From NCBI GenBank assembly GCA_963921425.1, contig OY992834.1:16556164-16620163 (forward strand): a stretch of DNA of 64,000 nt, written 5' to 3'. Both the position numbers and the translations under genes were made by a program. Positions within the stretch are counted from its first letter, which is position 1, and the number at the start of each line of letters is the position of its first letter. Shown piece after piece: positions 41,223 to 52,631 of the stretch. Source of the stretch: Dryas octopetala (Eukaryota; Streptophyta; Magnoliopsida; Rosales; Rosaceae). The notes below the pieces were generated by a model. The model searched no databases. It was not told the origin of the DNA and saw only the letters and a list, made by a program, of their open reading frames with translations.

Positions 41223-42591
41223 TTATTTGCCTAAAAATATCATCTGCAGATTTTCCTGCAGCTCTTTGAACAGATTTTCTTCTTGCTCTGCAATCATATC
41301 ATCTGCTGCAGCTTGGGTTCCAAAATAAAAGGCAGTGTCGCTATCAGGGTCAGGTTCATCACAGATTGAACTATCCTTCTTATTAGCAGAAGGATCAGAC
41401 CTACTCTTCAAGCCAGGTTCATCACAGATTGAACTATCCTTCTTATTAGCAGAAGGATCAGACCTACTCTTCAAGCGGCAGAGAACAAAGTCCCCATTCT
41501 GCTTAGGCTTAGAACCCAGTTCAGTTTCAGCGATATCATACTCGTGCATGACCCAGTTGGTCTTGTGAGAATTACGCAGAGGACCTAAGTAGAAGGTCAA
41601 AGTCCTCTTAAACCCAATGACAGCTTGGGAGTGTCGAGCCTTGATATAACGGGTTTTGCCTATGATCTTCCAGTAGCCTGCTTGGGAGGCCCTTTTGATA
41701 TTGGTGTACTTGTTATGGCGTGGGCTGAAGAAGAACCCCTCCTCCATATCCTGGTTTGGGACCAACATCGCTGCCACAATGCAATGCAGCAACACAATAC
41801 TCAACATAACAAGATTATATATTCACAATTTAGAGAAATAATGTTACCACTTCATCGTATTATCTTCTCAACCTGTCATTCCAATCAGGCAAATTCTAAC
41901 AACTCATTAAAACACAATATTTGACAATCTAATAACCCAAAAACATAAAATTCAAAACACTAATAATAAAATATGATTAAAAAAAAAAACAATTTTAGTC
42001 TCTGTGTTCTATCTCCAAACCATATTTGGTATATGTAGTTTCAAAACTCTATATTTGTTTTTGTGTTTTATATTGTTTGTAATTTTAAGACATTAAATAA
42101 CACATAGAACATTTTTGACAAATTAAAACAAATAACTTTTATAAACTCGCAAATTTTACTCAAAAATGACATTTTTGACTAAAACTCATATATGTAACCT
42201 TTAATTGAATTTTCAAACAAAAATTAAAAGTTTGAATTTGTTAAAATTGTCCAAATATTACAGAAAAACATATACACCCGGACCAACTATGGAGTTTATA
42301 AATCACATGGACCAAATATGTTTGCGGAATAAAACAGAAGGACTAAAAACGATCTTTTATTTATAATCATACATTAAAAATGAGATGGAATGAGAAGCGA
42401 AAAATTAAAAGTAAGCTGGAGGAATTACCATGCAAATCCCAAGGCTCGTGCTTGAAGCACTCGATTTCAGGGAAGTGGGAACCTTTGCCCTGCATCTTCC
42501 TCTTCAAATAGTGGCTCACCAGCTCCTGTTCCGTGGGAATAAACCGGTATCCCACAAGCTCTGCTGCTGTGTTTCTGCTGCTGCTTCTCAT
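41223..42591 (-). CDS. NAC transcription factor gene A (236 aa, two exons)
   Basis: Exons are 42429-42591 and 41223-41770 (phase 1 junction, GT-AG). The NAC domain runs from residue ~12: subdomain [72 protein letters not shown] and [22 protein letters not shown]. It binds DNA as a dimer; target genes are unknown. Oddities: [11 protein letters not shown] is continuous, where NAC genes, including gene B, normally have intron 2. A 63-bp in-frame tandem duplication ([20 protein letters not shown] twice) follows, and the 3' splice donor used in gene B is lost, giving a short tail to a stop at 41223. EEGFFFSP and KIIGK deviate from the usual EWFFFSP and KATGK, hinting at relaxed constraint. Confidence 0.8.
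41993..42354. mobile_element. TIR element in intron 1 of NAC gene A
   Basis: TTTTAGTCTCTGTGTTCTAT on the left is mirrored by GAAGGACTAAAAACGAT on the right, with CCATATTTGGTATATG and its inverse inside. Probably a MULE-type MITE; target duplication not established. Confidence 0.4.
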
Positions 42592-42676
42592 CTCTTCTTC
42601 TTGGTAACTCGGAGTAGAGGATTATCAATTTATCAGTCAATGTTTAGCTTGTGATCTGCAGAAGCAGAGTGCAGTT

Positions 42677-42685
42677 GTATTTATA
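42677..42685 (-). promoter_or_regulatory. TATA box of NAC gene A
   Basis: TATAAATAC on the minus strand, about 87 bp upstream of the ATG. The paralogue (gene B) has the same box at a similar distance, with a GAGTGAG motif just upstream in both. Confidence 0.6.
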
Positions 42686-42689
42686 GGCA

Positions 42690-45063
42690 AACTCACTCAC
42701 TATCTGATATTTTTTTCCCAAAAAGTCGTGAACTTCCTGAGCAAGTTTACCTGACCCAATAATACATGGCTTGGGTCATGTCACTGGGTCCCACACTCAC
42801 TATTTTCTTCCTTTTAGGAACCTTGTAAGTGAAGGTTTTGTACTCACAACAATCTCGAGTCTTCAGGAAGATTCTAGATTCTACCTTGTGTTATGCATCA
42901 AAGCCTTATCGGAGACCACAATCGTTCCAAATGATCTCACAATACATTTATTTACTGGGAAAAAAAATTCAGTCTATTAATTAATTTATTTTTTACGTAA
43001 TTTTGTATTCTTTTTTTTTTATTGGTCCATGCGTAATTTAGTATTCATCATGAATTTTATTTGATGGATGTTGACTATTGTTTTCAAGTAAAAATTTTCT
43101 AACAGTAAAACTTATATTTGACCAAAAAAAAAAAAAAGTGAAAGTTATAGAATTTTAGATTTTAAGAAAATAAAATTATTGTTATATTCTAAGAGAAGTG
43201 ATGATGTTTTATTTATCAATAATGTTATACTTACCACATTTTTATATCACATTTTTATACCATCTCACGTGTCATTATTTTATTAGACATAGTTTTTATT
43301 TTTATTTTTGGGTTTTTATTTTTATTTTTTAGTATTCAATGTATGAATGTCATGTAAGTTACCACATAAGATGATATGAAATTATAGTATAAAAATGTGA
43401 GATATCTAGCACTACTGTTTATTTATCTATAATTAATGTTGAAAAAGCCCACCATATAGTTTTGATGTAGAAATTTCATGTTTTAATATATTTCTTTCTT
43501 CACCACTTTATGTTGGAGCTAAAGTTGTGTGGCTCAATACCAAAAGTTATGGATGTGAAAAGGAATCACACGTTAAAAAAGTTACACAACATATTTATTA
43601 GTGATAAGCTACAAATAGCACTAATGTTTTTTAAGATAAAACCTTATATCTAAAAAGATCTAATAGACCATACTCTACCATACTTGAATTATAGTGGACC
43701 GTGGTTAAAGTGGAGACAGTATCTAGCACAAGCTATAAGCCCATATATAATAAGTGGCAAAGTCAGAAATTTAGAATAACAGGGGCCTGAAAAAAAAAAA
43801 AAAAAAATTACAAAATATTAAATCACAACACTTTTATTTGTAATTGCCTACGGTGGGTTCTCACTTCTCAATTTCTCATATTTTGAAAATGCCTTATTAC
43901 AAAACACTAGCAAAACAAAAACAATGCTAAAATTTCCAAGAGAAATGGAGAAAAAATGAGCTTAAACATATAAATTTCAATCTGCGTATGCTAAAAAATA
44001 TCTGTCGTTAATTTGTTAGTGATCATAAAAAGTCAATAATCTATCCAGAATTACCAATATAAATTATTAAAATTGGCCGGAGTAAAACTGTAAAAGTAAG
44101 TATTATAAGGAAGAAAAGAACACAACACAACACAACAATAACTTCAGTACAGTTGGTGTGTGGCTTCATTTACAATGAGCAACTGAGCAAGTGATGTTCG
44201 ATGGTTAATAGGTGCATTTCATTATCATTTTGAAACTTTTACCTGTTATGTCTCACATTGAGTTTTCTACCATCGTTTTTTTTTTTAATACAATTATATG
44301 GTGTGTCTTAATTACCACGTAACTACGATTGGCTAGCTGACTAGAGTTGAATACCAATTCTTTTTTCTGCAGTTGAATAACTCAGTCAGCTATATATGAG
44401 CAAATCCGTACTCATGTGGTAAAGTTTCAAGTCACACGCTCACACAAAGATAAGGGTGCTGGAGTTGAGATCGCAAGTCATTCTTGCTAGTCAAAATATC
44501 TGTGTCACTGTGTGTATTGAAAGGCAGCTTATTTTAACTCTAATTCAAAATTTATTATTATTTCCTGCAAAGCCAGTAGCAATGACAGCTGTAAGCATGT
44601 TAGATGCTTGTTAGTGTGAAATAGAATTGTGCAGTTATGTGCTTAGCATAATGTAATATTTATTCAGTTTCCAGTTTTCTTTTAGTAGGCCATGACATAT
44701 CCAAATGCCCAAAATCAGTATTGAAGTGATTTTCCCCCTTCTATTGCTCCATAAGCAATGGCTTTGAACATTGACATTGCACAGATAAGTGCTAACAGAT
44801 TGCACAGCGTTTTCATCCATTATGTTTTTTTCTTAAAACTGAGCAATGGCATGTAAACTTTGTCATTGTGGGAACAAATGCAAAGAGAGAAAATAAAACA
44901 CAAATTCCATTCAATATAAAAGGTCCGAAATAAACAATATTCACAAGGATACAATTGAAAAAAAAAAAAAAAAAAAAAAAAACAATATTACAATGATACA
45001 ATTTTTGGTTCTAGCCTTCTAGGGGTGGGGTGTTTTAGCAAATGAAATTGCCAGTTACTGCAT
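42690..45063. other. Intergenic region between the NAC genes, AT-rich
   Basis: A MITE-like inverted repeat lies at about 43215-43425 (ACCACATTTTTATATCACATT mirrored by ATAGTATAAAAATGTGAGATAT). A poly-A run lies at 43789-43807, another A-run at 44958-44981, and an (ACAAC)n patch is near 44125. No coding similarity. Confidence 0.45.
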
Positions 45064-45097
45064 TCATCTTCTTGACAAACATTTGCAAGTGGAACAT

Positions 45098-45954
45098 TTC
45101 CCAGATTTGTGTATATTGGTGACTACAGTGTGGAGGAGTAGTAATACTGTGACTGATGTGGCTGAGTTGGATGTAAAAGTGAATCCAGACTGTTTTCTGG
45201 CTGAGCAAATGGCTGCTTGATTAACAATCACAAACAAGAAAGTGTTAAGTCTTGATATACTTATTGTGCTCCATATTAAGTTCATATTAGATATAAGCAT
45301 GTTTATTCTCACCTCTAGATTTGTGTATATTGGTGACTACAGTGTGGAGGAGTAGTAATACTGTGACTGATGTAGCTGAGTTGGATGTAAGAGTGAATCC
45401 AGACTGTTTTCTGGCTGAGCAAATGGCTGCTTGATTAACAATCACAAACAAGAAAGTGTTAAGTCTTGATATACTTATTGTGCTCCATATTAAGTTCATA
45501 TCAGATATAAGCATGTTTATTCTCACCTCTGGATTTGTGTATATTGGTGACTGCAGTGTGGAGGAGTAGTAATACTGTGACTGATGTGGCTGAGTTGGAT
45601 GTAAGAGTGAATCCAGACTGTTTTCTGGCTGAGCAAATGGCTGCTTGATTAACAATCACAAACAAGAAAGTGTTAAGTCTTGATATACTTATTGTGCTCC
45701 ATATTAAGTTCATATCAGATATAAGCATGTTTATTCTCACCTCTGGATTTGTGTATATTGGTGACTGCAGTGTGGAGGAGTAGTAATACTGTGACTGATG
45801 TGGCTGAGTTGGATGTAAGAGTGAATCCAGACTGTTTTCTGGCTGAGCAAATGGCTGCTTGATTAACAATCACAAACAAGAAAGTGTTAGGTCTTGATAT
45901 ACTAATTGTTCTCCATATTAAGTTCATATCAGATATAAGCATGTTTATTCTCAC
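45098..45954 (-). repeat. 214-bp exon-plus-intron tandem array (four units) in NAC gene B
   Basis: Units start at 45854, 45640, 45426 and 45212 (minus strand), exactly 214 bp apart and almost identical. Each holds a 114-bp exon (38 codons) and a 100-bp intron with intact splice sites (ATCAAGCAG/ and CCAGAG/GTGAGAAT). The fourth copy runs into a different 3' sequence. Confidence 0.9.
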
Positions 45955-47917
45955 CTCTAGCATCATATCATCTGCGGCTTGATTTTCAAAATCAGACATA
46001 GTGTAGCTAGGAAGAAAATCAGACGTGGTGTAGTTGACAGGTTTGTTGTGACCATGGGTTGAAATATGATTCTTATACGTAACAAAAGAATCATTTTCTC
46101 CAAGTGGAGATTTCCACATATTGTATTCATAATTACAATAAATTGGTGCCTGCTGTATGGCTTGCTGATAAAAGAGTGAATCCAAATTTTCTTTTGGTTG
46201 AGCAAATAGCTGGATTAAGAATTACAAACAAACAAACAAGCATTAAGTTTTCATATGCTTCTTGTAACCTATACTAAGAAATTCATATCAGAAATGTTTG
46301 AAAAACATGTGTATTCTCACCTCCATCATCGTATTATTTGCAGCTTGATTTTCGAAATCAAACACGGTGTAGCTACTAGGAGCTTCACCTTCATCACAGG
46401 TTGAAATATCATTCCTATCGGTAAGAGAGGAACCATTATCTCCAAATGGTGATTGCAACTCATTGCAACCATCACTATTGCCATTGGCTTGCAGAACATC
46501 TCCCAGCTCTATTGGTGACTGCAGTGTGGAGGAACTGTACTCCTGTGGCTGCAGCTGATAAAAGAGTGATTCCCCATTTTCTTGCGGCTGAGTATATAAC
46601 AAGATTAAGAATTATAAGCAAGCAAGCACTAAAAGTTTGGATATCCTTCTTGTGCTCCACATTAAGAAAAATGTTCAAAGACAAAAGCATGCTCATTCTC
46701 ACCTCTGGAGTCATATAACCTGCAGCTTGACTTTCAGAATTAGACACAATGGGGCTGCCTGGTTCACTTTCAGGGCAGATTGAAGAATCCTTCTTATCTG
46801 ATTTATTCTTCAAGCGGCAGAGAACAAAGTCCATCTGTATTAGTTGGAGAACAATAGAGGGTGAGCTCATGGTGTAGAAGCAGGAATATCTATTATATAA
46901 CTACCAGAAATTGCAATTCTTAGCAGAGCACACACATCAAACACATCAATTCATGTATGGCAAGCACAACCTGCTTGTTTATCAACCCGTTTTTGCATTA
47001 ATTGTGTATTTAAAACTCCACCACTATGTTATGCACCAAATTTTAATCCAATACACAAAACGTTGATGCTGCATGGTCCAAACACAACACAGAACAACGT
47101 TGTTAAACAAGGAACCCATTACCCATAAAAGAGAATGAATGAAATTTGTATATATGAAATTTGTAAATAATCAAGTAATAGCATATTAAAAAAAACAACA
47201 AAAACAAAAAGCTTGAAGAAGACATGTATCAATGAAAGAGAAAACAAGAAATCCATAACAAATTGCAGTGAAAACAAAGTCTGAATAACACATATGAATG
47301 AAAGAGAATGACCTTGGCCTGCTTAGGATTAGGAGGGGCTTCAGTATCAATAAGATAGTATTCATGTATGACCCAGTTGGTCTTCTTAGGCTTGGGAGAA
47401 CGAGAGGCACGACCTTCGTAGAAGGTCAAGGTCCTCTTCTTCCCAATGACAACTTTGGAAAGCCGAGCCTTGATTGCACGTTCCTTGCCTGTGATTTTCC
47501 AGTAGCCTTTTTGGGTGGTCCTGTTGGAGCGAGTGCTATTGGTGTACTTGTAGTCCCTTGGGCTGAAGAAGAACCACTCCAATGCATGAGTCTCTGTCTC
47601 AGTTTCTGCGACCAAGAGCGCTGCAAATGCAATATGCAACACAAAACAAGTTGTTGAAACTTGAACCCAACCACAACCAACACTTCAATGGCGCAAATAT
47701 TCAAATGGGTAGTGATCAAAGACAAGAATAGAGTACCAGGTAAATCACTAGGCTCGTACTTGCAGACATCGATTTCTGGGATGTGGGAATCCATGCCCTG
47801 CAGCTTGTTCCTCAGGTAGTGGTTCACCAGCTCCTCCTCTGTGGGTTGGAATCTGAAACCCACCGGCACTGACACCGGTTCTGCTGCTGCGCCTGATGTG
47901 TTGTTGTTGTTGCCCAT
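45337..47917 (-). CDS. NAC transcription factor gene B with amplified C-terminal exon
   Basis: Exons are 47737-47917, 47313-47620, 46703-46834, 46321-46587, 45955-46209, 45741-45854, 45527-45640 and the start of 45313-45426, stopping at TAG 45337-45339; about 486 aa. The NAC domain reads [97 protein letters not shown]. It regulates transcription in the nucleus; the C-terminus is the activation region and is Q/S/Y/P-rich. Three earlier exons share the ending [F]ENQAA…MEV, so this tail grew by repeated exon duplication; all internal exons from the third on are phase 0-0, so copies add without frame loss. The two downstream array copies carry CTG TAG instead of CTG CAG, which sets the stop. Gene A is its paralogue. 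Confidence 0.8.
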
Positions 47918-47981
47918 TTGCTCTCCTTCTCTGTACAACTTGTAAGAACCAAATTGCTTCATCAGCACCAAGAGCGAGGTC

Positions 47982-47990
47982 GTATTTATA
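47982..47990 (-). promoter_or_regulatory. TATA box of NAC gene B
   Basis: TATAAATAC on the minus strand, about 66 bp upstream of the ATG at 47917; matched by the same box in gene A. Confidence 0.6.
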
Positions 47991-47999
47991 ATCACACTC

Positions 48000-50600
48000 G
48001 CTCACTCACTCAGGTCTTGAACTTCCTAAACAAGGTTGCGTGATTCTTTAATTTTTGTCGTTTTTTGTCTACCCCTCTTGCAAGTTTTGCTTTGTTTGAA
48101 ACAAAGAATAAAAAAAAAGAAGACATGTAAAGGTCCTAATCTGTTTGATGAGTAAAGTTTCAGACTGTTACAGGTCCTTTTCTAAGCTTACTTTCATCGA
48201 AGGTGCTTTCCCTTCATTGAAGTTATAGAAGTCTTTTTCTTTCTTTGAATTCCACATCACATGGGTATTTTTCTGAATTTTTTAAGTGGTTCGACTATTT
48301 GCCTGAATTCAAGTCCACATTCCCATCTCCATTGAAACAAATGAGTCCTCCAACGTTTACCCATTAACCTTTTGCTTTTGCAGTTCTAGATGCTTCTAAA
48401 GACAATATATACTTACAAACACACTTTTAAGTTCACTCAGCCATTTAACATCAAAGAGATTTATAGGCTTCTCTCAAAGCCATACTCTTCTAGGTGGTAT
48501 AAATTTAAGCACATCAATGAATGCAATATAAACCAATTACCTCAATGCAACCATGTATTGAGTATTATTCTTAAAATACTGATAATACTTTATTTTTAAC
48601 TAGGCACCAAAATTGAAATATTTGAGTACTTGTCTCCTGAAGCCACCTCAAATATAATTTGTTTTGAAGATGACAATTCAATTTCCTTTGAAAATGACAA
48701 ATATACATACGTCACATCTTAGATAAAATTTGATATTGTTCTTACCATATTCTTTGAATGAGTAGAAATTTCACATGGCACAGTTTTTAACGTAGTGATT
48801 ACCACGCTTGTTAGAGGTGTTTTTAGTACCCTTCTTGCATGCTTTGGTCTTCACCCCTGTGCAATTACTCCATTATATGTTTGCATTAAGTTCCTATACA
48901 AGTACATGTAACAGTGTGTTGATCAAAATGGTTGCCTAGATGCAATATGCCAATGATACATATTGTTGGCTTCGATCCTTGGTTTAAAAGGTTTGGAAAA
49001 AAAAAAATATATAACAATCTACATCTTTCTTTTATGCAATGCTCGACTAATGGAAAGAGAGAGAGAAAAAATAACAGAGAGAATCAAACAATGGCACTGA
49101 CCATTGATAATGGGTTTGGATTTAGTAACTTGATAATTCTTTTGTGGGTGGGGAATCCATCCCTTTCCTCTCAAAATAATTCCAGAGTTTCTGATCGGAG
49201 AATAGATATATCCAATGGGGTTTTATAACTTCCCCCACAAGTAGTAAGTAGTCAAGAACTTCTGCCCCAAGTAGTCTTGGACCCCACCTCAAATGCCTCC
49301 ATATTCTCTAGCCAAATAAAGTCCTTTTCTTTCTTTAAATTCCACATCAAAAAAAAAAATAGAATAATGAAACCCATGTTCACATGGGTATAATTTTCTG
49401 AATTTTTAAGTGGTTCGACTACTTGTCTATCTTGAAGTACACATTCCCATCTCAGTTGAAACACTTACAAGCACTTTCAAGTTCACTCATATTTAACATT
49501 AAAGAGATTTACAGGCTTCTCTCGAAGCCATACTTTTCTAGTTGGTATTAATTTAAGCACACCCATAAATGCAACGAAAGATATATAAATGGCTTACCTC
49601 AATTGAACCATGCATGTATTGAGTATTATTCGTAAATTAAAGACTTGATAATACTTTAATTTTGGCTAAGCACCAAAATTGAAAAGACTATGAAACTTTT
49701 ATGACTTGACTTTTGACAGATCCCTATTTGGGCTTTGGATGACATTTACACACATTAATAACTACCCTCCTATCTCAATAGGCGTATGGTGATCACTCGG
49801 CCATTTATGATTCTTTTTGTTTTCCAATTTGATCCTAAAAGGCTTACCAACCGATCCCTAGTATTGAAGACCTCTTCACATTGTGATTGGTACTTGAGAT
49901 ATTTGAGTACTAGCTTGTCGTTCTGGGTCGTCCTAAAATGTAATTTACTTTTAAAGATGATAAATATACATATGTTGTATCTTAGATAAAATTTGATATT
50001 GTTTTTACCATGTTCTTTGAATGAGTGAAAATTCAACATAACACAGCTTCTAACGTAGTGATTACCGCACCTGTTAGAGGTGCTTTTAGCACCTTTGCAG
50101 GTAAAAGAAATTCAAGCCCTATATATGAAAGAAGCTCGTAAGAAAATTAAATGCCGCATTTGATAGTATGCTACTCTGCCTGATGAATAATAAATGGGCC
50201 CTTCAGCCAGACGATCTTATCCAAATTGATAAAATCTGTGAAATTAGCCCAATAGGTAAAGAGCTAAATGGACCCAAGAATAAGGGGCCTTTTGGGCTGA
50301 GCTTATAAAATCAATAACGAAAAATGTTTAAAAAAACTTTGGCTCTTTGTTAATTCAAAATGCGTATCATGTGTTATATCATTTTGGGTAGAAAATGCAA
50401 CTAGACTAATGAAAGAGGAAAATTGGTTTCAAAATTAAAGTTACAGGGACATAGGGCCAAATGCGTGAAATTCTCATCCCAAAAAGTGCCACATACTAAC
50501 TGATAGACATTGCTAAAAAGATCTCATTATAATGTAGTTTGAACTGGTTACCATATCTTGTTGAAGTTATGGTTTTAATCTTTCTTCTTTAATCCCCATA
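48000..50600. repeat. Diverged direct duplication in intergenic DNA
   Basis: Blocks 48230-48610 and 49315-49690 align (CTTTTTCTTTCTTT…CATTCCCATCTC…AGATTTATAGGCTTCTCTC…TTGAGTATTATTC). So do 48680-48860 and 49930-50100 (GATAAATATACATA…AACGTAGTGATTACC…TTAGAGGTGCTTTTAG). Similarity is moderate with indels. No family or coding frame is recognised. Confidence 0.6.
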
Positions 50601-50639
50601 TGGTACTTGATTTATAACTTTGGTGGTTCAGAACTCAAC

Positions 50640-50970
50640 ATGGACTCAGAAGTTCAGAACTCGACGTGGACTCGCAACATAGACTCAGAAGTTCGTAACT
50701 TGGCAGACATAGTACATGATATCCTTCTAAAGATATTTATGACTCTGCATGTCATGGATTTGATTTCTGGTGTTTCTCACGTACGTATGTACCTCATGTT
50801 GTGCAGCTATGCATGACCCCATCCTTTGGAAGAAGCTTGACTTGAGTAGGGTGAAGTCCCAAATCTTTAATTCCTCTCAAGAACCGAATACTTGGCCTCA
50901 TCATCACGAGTCAAGTCAAAGAATAATGGGAATCTTGGAAAGTGCTTTAAGTCTTAGTGGTGGGAAATAG
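50640..50970 (+). pseudogene. F-box/LRR protein fragment 1 (At3g48880-like)
   Basis: The F-box part reads LADIVHDILLKIFMTLHVMDLISGVSHV, then a frameshift/deletion removes the usual CxxWR segment. It resumes in another frame with HDPILWKKLDLSRVKSQIF and RIMGILESALSLSGG and stops at 50970. The LRR part is absent. Intact homologues are SCF substrate receptors that recruit targets for ubiquitination; this copy cannot encode one. Confidence 0.7.
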
Positions 50971-51197
50971 GAAATTCACCAAATATTAATATTTGAGCAA
51001 TTACAAGGATAATCTATAAATAGGCTGGAACTTAAACATGAACATTCGGATTATGATATCACATTATATACTGGACCCAAAAAGGTGGTTAGCGTCATAT
51101 TATCTTAGTAACTGGTTAGCTCTAGAGAGCTCGAGAAGAGGAGAGACGGGGACTCGATCTCTTTCCTTTTTTCTCAAATGTTTTACCTTTTAGCTAT
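50971..51197. other. Spacer, no feature recognised
   Basis: AT-rich sequence between F-box fragment 1 and the MULE MITE. Confidence 0.5.
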
Positions 51198-51206
51198 TTT
51201 TTATTA

Positions 51207-51748
51207 GGCCAAAGTGCACTGTTAGTCCCTATACTTTAACAAAAATTCCGCTTTGGTCTCGTTCTTTCAATTTTGGAAATTTCAGTCTAGCTAGTACTTT
51301 CATTAAGTTTGTAATTGGGTCCAAATCATTAATTAGGTTTAAATTATTGGTGAAAATATGACGTAACAGAGATATTTTGGACATTTTAAATAACTTATGA
51401 GTGGAACTCATTTAACAAGGTGACGTTGTCCAATCACATTTGGACACATGTCTTTTTCTAAAAAAATCATTTAAGATTTTGTCTTTCCTTTCTTTCTTAA
51501 TTATCTTTTTGTTAATTATAATATATATAAATTGTTTTTTAGACCATATTAATCATGAAATGTTTAAATTAAATATTCATTCATATGTGTTGTCATGTCA
51601 TATTTATATCTCAAAAAAAAACGGAGTTAACAGTTTAGACCTAATTGCAAACGAATGAAAGTACGAGACTAAAATTGTCAAAATTGAAAAAACGAGGACC
51701 AAAGTGAAAATTTCGTTAAAGTACATAGACTAAAAATGTACTTTGGCC
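51207..51748. mobile_element. MULE-type MITE with ~115-bp terminal inverted repeats
   Basis: The left end GGCCAAAGTGCACTGTTAGT… is the inverse of the right end …ACTAAAAATGTACTTTGGCC over roughly 115 bp. It is flanked by a perfect 9-bp duplication TTTTTATTA (51198-51206; 51749-51757). 542 bp, non-coding. Confidence 0.85.
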
Positions 51749-52631
51749 TTTTTATTATGAAGTTTTCTTGCAATATGATTAAGAAAAGTTTCCTAAAATT
51801 ATATTATTATTAAAAATTATGTATATTTTAGTCATTTTGTACAGGGGTATTATTGTTCAAAAATATTTAAGATATGGGTGTCCATAGAATCCCTCGTAGA
51901 ATTTATATATATTCTAGCCCATTGGTTTCAATTAAAACTGTCCTTCTAACCACATATTCAAGTTCATTGTTTTCCCAAAACCACTATTCGAGAACATTCC
52001 ACTCCACCTATAAAATTGACTTTAGACAGCCGGTTAGCTTGCACATCAGCGCCATACATCCTAGTCAAATTTTCTTGTTTTGTCTTTCGTAAAGAAAATG
52101 ATTAAGGTTTCCGACGCCACTGAAGGCCAAGATGAAGAGGAAGGTCATGCCAATGATGAGCTTGGGATATTGATTTGAATTAATCATCAATATATTCAAT
52201 GATTTACCAGAGGTATATAAATATACCTTGTTCAATTCAACTGAATGTAGCACATGTAATTTATTAATTTTTCCCTTGGTTAGTAATTAACACAAAGTTT
52301 TTATATGTACTGACGCTACTTCTGAATCTGCGGACCATAACTTGGACTCCTTGAAGCCTAAAAGATTGTTTGATTTCTAAAATTTCATGGATATTAATTC
52401 ATGAATTTGAATGTCATGGATTTGATTTATGATGTTTCTTGCATATGTACCTCTTGGCGTGTGTCATGATCCCATCCTTTGGAAAAAGCTTTACTTGAGT
52501 ACGGTGAAGTCCCACATCTTAAATGTTCCTCGAGAACCAAATACTTGGTCTCATAATCAAGAGTCAAGTAATAGAATGATGGGAATCTTGAAGAGTGCTT
52601 TAAGTCTCAGTCGCGGAAGTGTATCATGCTT

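Noticed and set aside
50789-50816. GTACGT…GCAG in F-box fragment 1 as an intron
   Set aside because: Only about 27 bp, far below the minimum plant intron; a frameshift/deletion is more likely.
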